From: Beta vulgaris subsp. vulgaris
Lineage: Eukaryota > Streptophyta > Magnoliopsida > Caryophyllales > Amaranthaceae
Assembly (NCBI RefSeq): GCF_026745355.1
Contig: NC_079209.1
Location: 930,001 to 994,000 of the forward strand
Direction: 5' to 3'
DNA: 64,000 bases
The notes under the pieces were generated by a model. The model was not told where the DNA came from and did no database searches. It worked only from the letters and a program-made list of their open reading frames with translations. Of this stretch, positions 59,701 through 64,000 are shown piece after piece. A program made the translations under genes and the position numbers. The stretch's first letter is position 1. The number at the start of each line of letters is the position of its first letter.

Positions 59701-62700
59701 CAGAAAGCTTTCAGTCTAATATTTTGAAGCACTGAAGCTAATTCATGTCCTTTATGGATGTGCTTTTTTTCACTATGAGGGAGGAGCTCTATTAACCAGC
59801 ATTATGTGTTATTTTTTACTTTGTCATATACTCAAAAGGGAAAAAATTAAGGGACACACTCTTTAAATTCTGTAGCATCCCATATAGAGCTATAAAAGTG
59901 ATTTTGTCATGGACTTATATACTGAACCAGAAAAGAGAATGCACTGCCATAACAAGATCAAATGAGGCCACAGATATGAAGAGACCCAGATTATCTTATG
60001 CTGAGCCTTTATAAGCCCCTTTCTCACTAAAAAGAGAAGGTAATCAAAGCTTTAGCAGAAACCTTAGCTTAATTGACATGGTACATGATAAGTGCATATA
60101 TTTCTATATTTTTGGCCCCTAAAATTAGTTTTATGATTGTCTTCTATGTGTTATTTTATAATATTTATTGACTTTTATTAGTAATGGGTTATTTATGTTC
60201 TTATTTTATTTTATTAAACAATTATCTTAAATAGTGTATTATTTTGATTATAGGTACTTTACAAGTTGACTTTGCGAAAGAAAGTCAACAAGAATAAAAG
60301 AAAGAAGAAAAATACTTCATAACAAGTATACTACAAAGAAGCCACTTTTGGTGGGATGCAAAGAAAATAAAAATATAGAACATGAAACTACAACAACAGT
60401 AGCTCACATGAGCTTGTGTAAAAGAAAACAAGAAAAGTGCAAACCCATATTTCCTTCTGCCTTATTTCCTTCGTCCACTGAGAAGTGAAAGAGAAAATAG
60501 GAAATTTCCTATTTTTCAATTTCCACGATATGTACAGTAAAGGAAAGGGAAATTGTTCCCTTCATTCAATATTCTTCAGCGAATCAAGAGCTTAATTTAG
60601 GAAATCAAAATCAATTATTTATTTTCCTTCTTGCCAAGTAATTTCCCTTAAATCGTTAAGGAGGATTTCTCAGTATATATTGGGCATTCGTCTTCGTCAG
60701 CGAGACACATAAGTATACACAATGTAAGGGTTTTGTGAGATATCCGATTGATGACTTTGACGTTGAAGGCCTATGAAGGTGGACGATCGTTCTTTGTGGG
60801 TGAAATCGAAGGCAGCGGCTGCGTCGGCGGAACTCCAATCTATGAGTTTTTCCCTTCTTACTTTCAATTAATTAGTTTTTAATTGTTATTGTATTCATGA
60901 CTTCTTAATTTTAGATATAGTTTTAAGTTGTTTTGATGTTCTTATACTTTTAGTGCACATGATTGAACGCGGCGTTAGTCATGATAATAGTTGATTTAGT
61001 AATTATTCAATTCATATTATCGTGTTCTTAATATAAATTCAATCTCTTTGCTTGTGATTGTGCGCACGCTTACAATTAGAGAGTAATTAAATTATGCTAA
61101 GTAGTCATTAGGCGCAGCGTTTAATGGTTATTTAGAGTCAACGGCTTAATATAATTAGAGTGAGCGGCTCACCTTAATTTTACTAAGTATATGAATTGGT
61201 CTAATAAAACAAGTTTGTTAGGGTTGTATTTGTCTTAGTAAGATCTAGTTTTCTAGTGAACAAGACAAGAATTGATCGCGGCGATAATTCACCAACCTAA
61301 TTGCTAACTCGAGTACTAAAGGGAACTAGATTATAAGTATTAAACAACTGTTAATTATCTAATTAATCTATGATCGAACCGTTATGTTGGCTTGCTCGTT
61401 TGTCACTTGTACATATTTACATTATTTATTAGTTATTTGATTTAGATTAAAAGGTACTCTAGCATGATTCCAAACCCCCCCCCCCCAATTCTATGTAAAT
61501 AATGTATATATTAGTTGTCATATTCTTTATGTGCATAATAGTTTATTTTTGTTTTAGTTAAGCTTTGAGAGTTAGGAATTTTAATAATCTTCTTGTGGGA
61601 TCGACCCTTTCTTACCCTTTTACTAGTTGTTAATATTTTTGAAAGACTAAGATAGGTATTATAAATTATTATTTTTGTATACGTTAAACGACACGTATCA
61701 CTACATGAATATAAAACGATAAATTCTTGCATGGTAGTTAGAGTAACCTTCGTGACAAAAAATCTTAAGTTACCTTATTCAACTCAAAGGACTCCCACAC
61801 CTCATCGCATTTTGTAAGAGCCCGCTCCACCAAGTTCACATCATCCCACTGCATCAGGTGTACATGGAATATCGAAGTCGCAAAAAACATCTGACAACCA
61901 CGACAAATTTAAGAACATATCATCATATTAGTGGATGAACTAATATGATACAATCTATCTTCATCTAAGATACTACCATATAAGTCAAGAAAAGAGGAGC
62001 GAGAACATCATGCGTTGAACAAATAGAACCTTAAGTTTATTTTTAAAACCCCAACACATGTACACATATACATGTCTGACATATGAGATCCCAAGTCCAA
62101 GTAAAGTAACATAGTCAACATCACCGAGAATTGTAATTTTACCCATTCTAATTGGTGCTTCCATTTATGTGGTCCTAGCATCATGACCAAAAGAATGGTA
62201 TTTTAGGTAATTAATGGCACTCAAAGAAAATGATAAATATGCATACTTGTGGCGACCTGAAAGAGGACTAGGAGAACAAGTACATATAGTTAATAATGCG
62301 TTATCTAATCATATTAGACACCCTATTAGAAGAACACGGTTCTAGAGGACACCTTTTACATAGATATTATCATACAACCAACCTAAATTAAATTTACTTC
62401 TCTCTTTACACATATAGTAAAAACAACACACCCTGGCAATTTAAGGATCAGAACTTTTCAATTGGGGAACAACCCACCCATGTAAGGATCTAGAAATATC
62501 TACGATATCTTAACAAATACAAGAAGTGATCAAGTGAAAAACTATCTTATTTCTATCTCACACATACAAGCCATAGAATCTAGACAGCACCCAATTGAGC
62601 ACTAACCTGCATTTCTGGATAACATATTTCAGCAGCACAATTGTGTCCTTGTTCAAGAGTAGCAAGGGAATTCTGATAGTCCCCTTCAATTATTAAAGCC

Positions 62701-64000
62701 GTCGAAAGCTGTGAAATGAAATTGCAGTACCATAACTTTGCTGCAAATCTTCAACCAAACAACATGTATCATTCAGTGTCAATCCCAAACATCGGAATTT
62801 TATAAGAATTGCGTGATGGTATGTGGCACTAAATGGGGGTAATGGCAATGAAATCCAATGTAATTTGCAGAGACAATCCACTACTCAATACCATGATAAT
62901 GGAATATCATCCCCAAACATGTGATTGTCTGCACAATTTTCCATCCTCACTCAATGCCACATCTAAAATGGTAATGCAAATATGTGAAGAGAAAGACATC
63001 TTTGGGGATGGATTCTCATTAACATGAACATCGACACGAGTTTTTTTTCCATAAAAAATACTAAAAGTGATTATAATTACCGCCATTTATAACCACCAAC
63101 CAATCTGGCTGTTACTTATTTACAGCAACAAGTACATACAATCAAACCCATGATCTCCACAACAATAACAGCAGAAAGCACATCATAATAACCCACAAAC
63201 TTCACTCCAAACACCCAAAAAAACAAAAACAAAAAGTGGGCATACCCGTCGCCGAGTGACCTTGTGAGCTCTAAACCCTTGTTCAAAATCTGCTTCTGTG
63301 AAGGAATAGCTCCAACCAGATGATAACATTGGCTAAGCAAACTACAAGCTCTACATTTCAATTCGAAACAAGACGGAATCGACTTCAATAACAATTGCTG
63401 TAGAACAAAACATACATCAAATCACACACCAAACCCAAAATTAAGCAATACCCAATACACATTTTTTAGTAAAGAAACAAAAAAATTAAGCATACATTAA
63501 ATCACAAAACAAACCCAAAATTAAGCAATACCCAATACCCATTTTTGAGAAAAGACACATTACAAAAAAAAAAATCATACATAAAATCACAAACAAAACC
63601 CAAAATTATGCAATACCCAATACCCATTTTTGAGGAAAGAAACATAAAAGAAAAATTCATACATAAAATCACAAACTAAACCCAAAATATACCCAATACC
63701 CATTTTTGAGGAAAGACACATTACAAAAAAAAAAAATCATACATAAAATCACAAACAAAACCCAAAATTAAGCAATACCCAGTACCCATTTTTGAGGAAA
63801 GACACATTATAAAAAAATTCATACATAAAATCACAAAAGAAACCCAAAATTAAGCAATACCCAACACCCAAAACTTAATTTTGAGGAGAGAGAAAACAGA
63901 AAGAAGCATACTTACAGAACGTTCAAGGTGAGCTTTGGCATGGTTGACATTATGAGAGTGGCGCAACAAAAGTGTGGCGATTCGAAGGCGAGTTTTGACT
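50768..64000 (-). CDS. SCC4: SCC4/MAU2 cohesin loader subunit (5' end beyond the window)
   Basis: SCC4 (MAU2) partners SCC2 to load cohesin on chromatin in the nucleus. Thirteen exons with GT/AG borders and consistent phases: 63,916-64,000; 63,246-63,397; 62,607-62,748; 61,774-61,890; 57,747-58,248; 57,294-57,332; 56,627-56,748; 55,487-55,633; 53,773-53,862; 53,526-53,650; 51,681-51,886; 51,128-51,252; 50,768-50,956 (stop TAG). They encode about 680 residues of a family near 725, so only the N-terminal start is missing. Signature stretches are KTRLRIATLLLRHSHNVNHA, PIDGEWLPKSAVYALVDLMV, FGRPKGQFKECAKRI, FPTILQACESIIEMLRGQYA and ALALHDTVQAREILRSALTL, all TPR-type helices. The C-terminus is basic (PGRRGKRKI). 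No break was seen. Introns carry a LINE, a probable solo LTR and tandem repeats. Exon 3 uses an unusual AAG acceptor (exon starts at 62,748), chosen to keep the frame. Confidence 0.95.
51970..52305. repeat. Tandem duplication inside an SCC4 intron
   Basis: Two diverged copies (about 51,970-52,128 and 52,172-52,305) share GAACATATGAAC, CTACAATTTGCGCAAT, TAGACATGCAC and AATCTACACACAT in the same order. Confidence 0.75.
53237..53331. repeat. CT/CCCT-rich simple repeat in an SCC4 intron
   Basis: Pyrimidine-only run of (CT)n, (CCCT)n and (CCCC) blocks. The frames that cross it are artefacts. Confidence 0.9.
53963..54030 (+). mobile_element. SINE head fragment in an SCC4 intron
   Basis: TTAGCTTAGGGGTGGGATTC resembles box A, and GGGGTCCAAACTC about 35 bases later resembles box B. 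No tail or target duplication was identified. Confidence 0.35.
58750..59460 (-). mobile_element. LINE reverse-transcriptase C-terminal fragment, decayed
   Basis: Minus-strand translation, with stops and frame changes, gives FRYLGAIIQKNGALDED, then LPQGLKGKFYRTTIRPALLY, then VAEMCMLLWMCGHTRK. This is the conserved end of plant L1-type LINE ORF2 after the RT domain. It lies in the large SCC4 intron between 58,249 and 61,773 and is in the sense direction of the gene. Older than the neighbouring LTR, judging by its stop codons. Confidence 0.85.
60086..61700 (+). mobile_element. Probable solo LTR in an SCC4 intron
   Basis: A 1,615-bp segment starts TGATAAGTGC and ends ACACGTATCA, with flanks GTACA (left) and CTACA (right), a one-mismatch 5-bp duplication. 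Near the 3' end, CTTGTGGGATCGACCC matches the GTGGATCGACCC motif in the LTR ends of elements 1 and 2, so it is from a related Ty3/gypsy lineage but on the opposite strand to SCC4. A TATA run (GTATATATTGG) is near 60,673. No internal region or second LTR exists, hence solo. Confidence 0.72.
63405..63880. repeat. ~80-bp tandem repeat, about 6 copies, in an SCC4 intron
   Basis: CATACATAAAATCACAAA, CCCAAAATTAAGCAATACCC and CCCATTTTTGAGGAAAGA recur in order about every 80 bp. It fills most of the intron right after the first exon visible in the window. Confidence 0.9.

Overview
This is nuclear DNA from a flowering plant, almost certainly a eudicot. The evidence is spliced genes with GT/AG introns, three MIR399 hairpins, tRNA-headed SINEs, Stowaway-type MITEs, Helitrons, and Athila/Tat-like LTR elements primed by tRNA-Asp. 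I cannot fix the family from the sequence alone. The window is AT-rich and dominated by transposable elements. It holds two convincing protein-coding genes, both on the minus strand in the right-hand third: a YTH-domain m6A reader (38.7-46.5 kb) and the cohesin loader subunit SCC4/MAU2 (50.8 kb to beyond the right edge).

Left part (0-22 kb). A Helitron (about 0.5-4.96 kb) carries about five copies of a ~324-bp tandem repeat and has a hAT element with a perfect 8-bp target duplication in its 5' end. At 7.59-15.37 kb lies a Pack-MULE-like element that captured the start of a 20S proteasome alpha-1 subunit gene. A gag-protease-only LTR retrotransposon (8,118-15,227, TSD GTTGC) then split the captured reading frame. 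A complete SINE, two MIR399-type hairpins (17.5 and 20.85 kb), MITEs and a long inverted-repeat element follow.

Middle (22-37.7 kb). A second, larger Helitron of the same family carries about 18 copies of the ~324-bp unit. A second gag-protease-only LTR element (26,165-34,576) is inserted inside one repeat unit, so the array looks like two blocks.

Right part (37.7-64 kb). The YTH gene is followed by decayed elements and compact MITEs. A textbook MIR399 gene sits at 49.7-49.8 kb with two PHR1-type (P1BS) sites and a TATA run just upstream. It faces the 3' end of SCC4. I reconstructed 13 SCC4 exons with consistent phases. Its introns hold a LINE remnant, a 1.6-kb probable solo LTR and an ~80-bp tandem repeat.

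The most notable findings are three MIR399-type loci plus two copies of a separate P1BS-bearing promoter-like module, the captured and later split proteasome gene fragment, and the Helitron family whose body is a satellite-like array. Exon boundaries, TSDs and hairpins were read by eye. No search, folding program or alignment was run.
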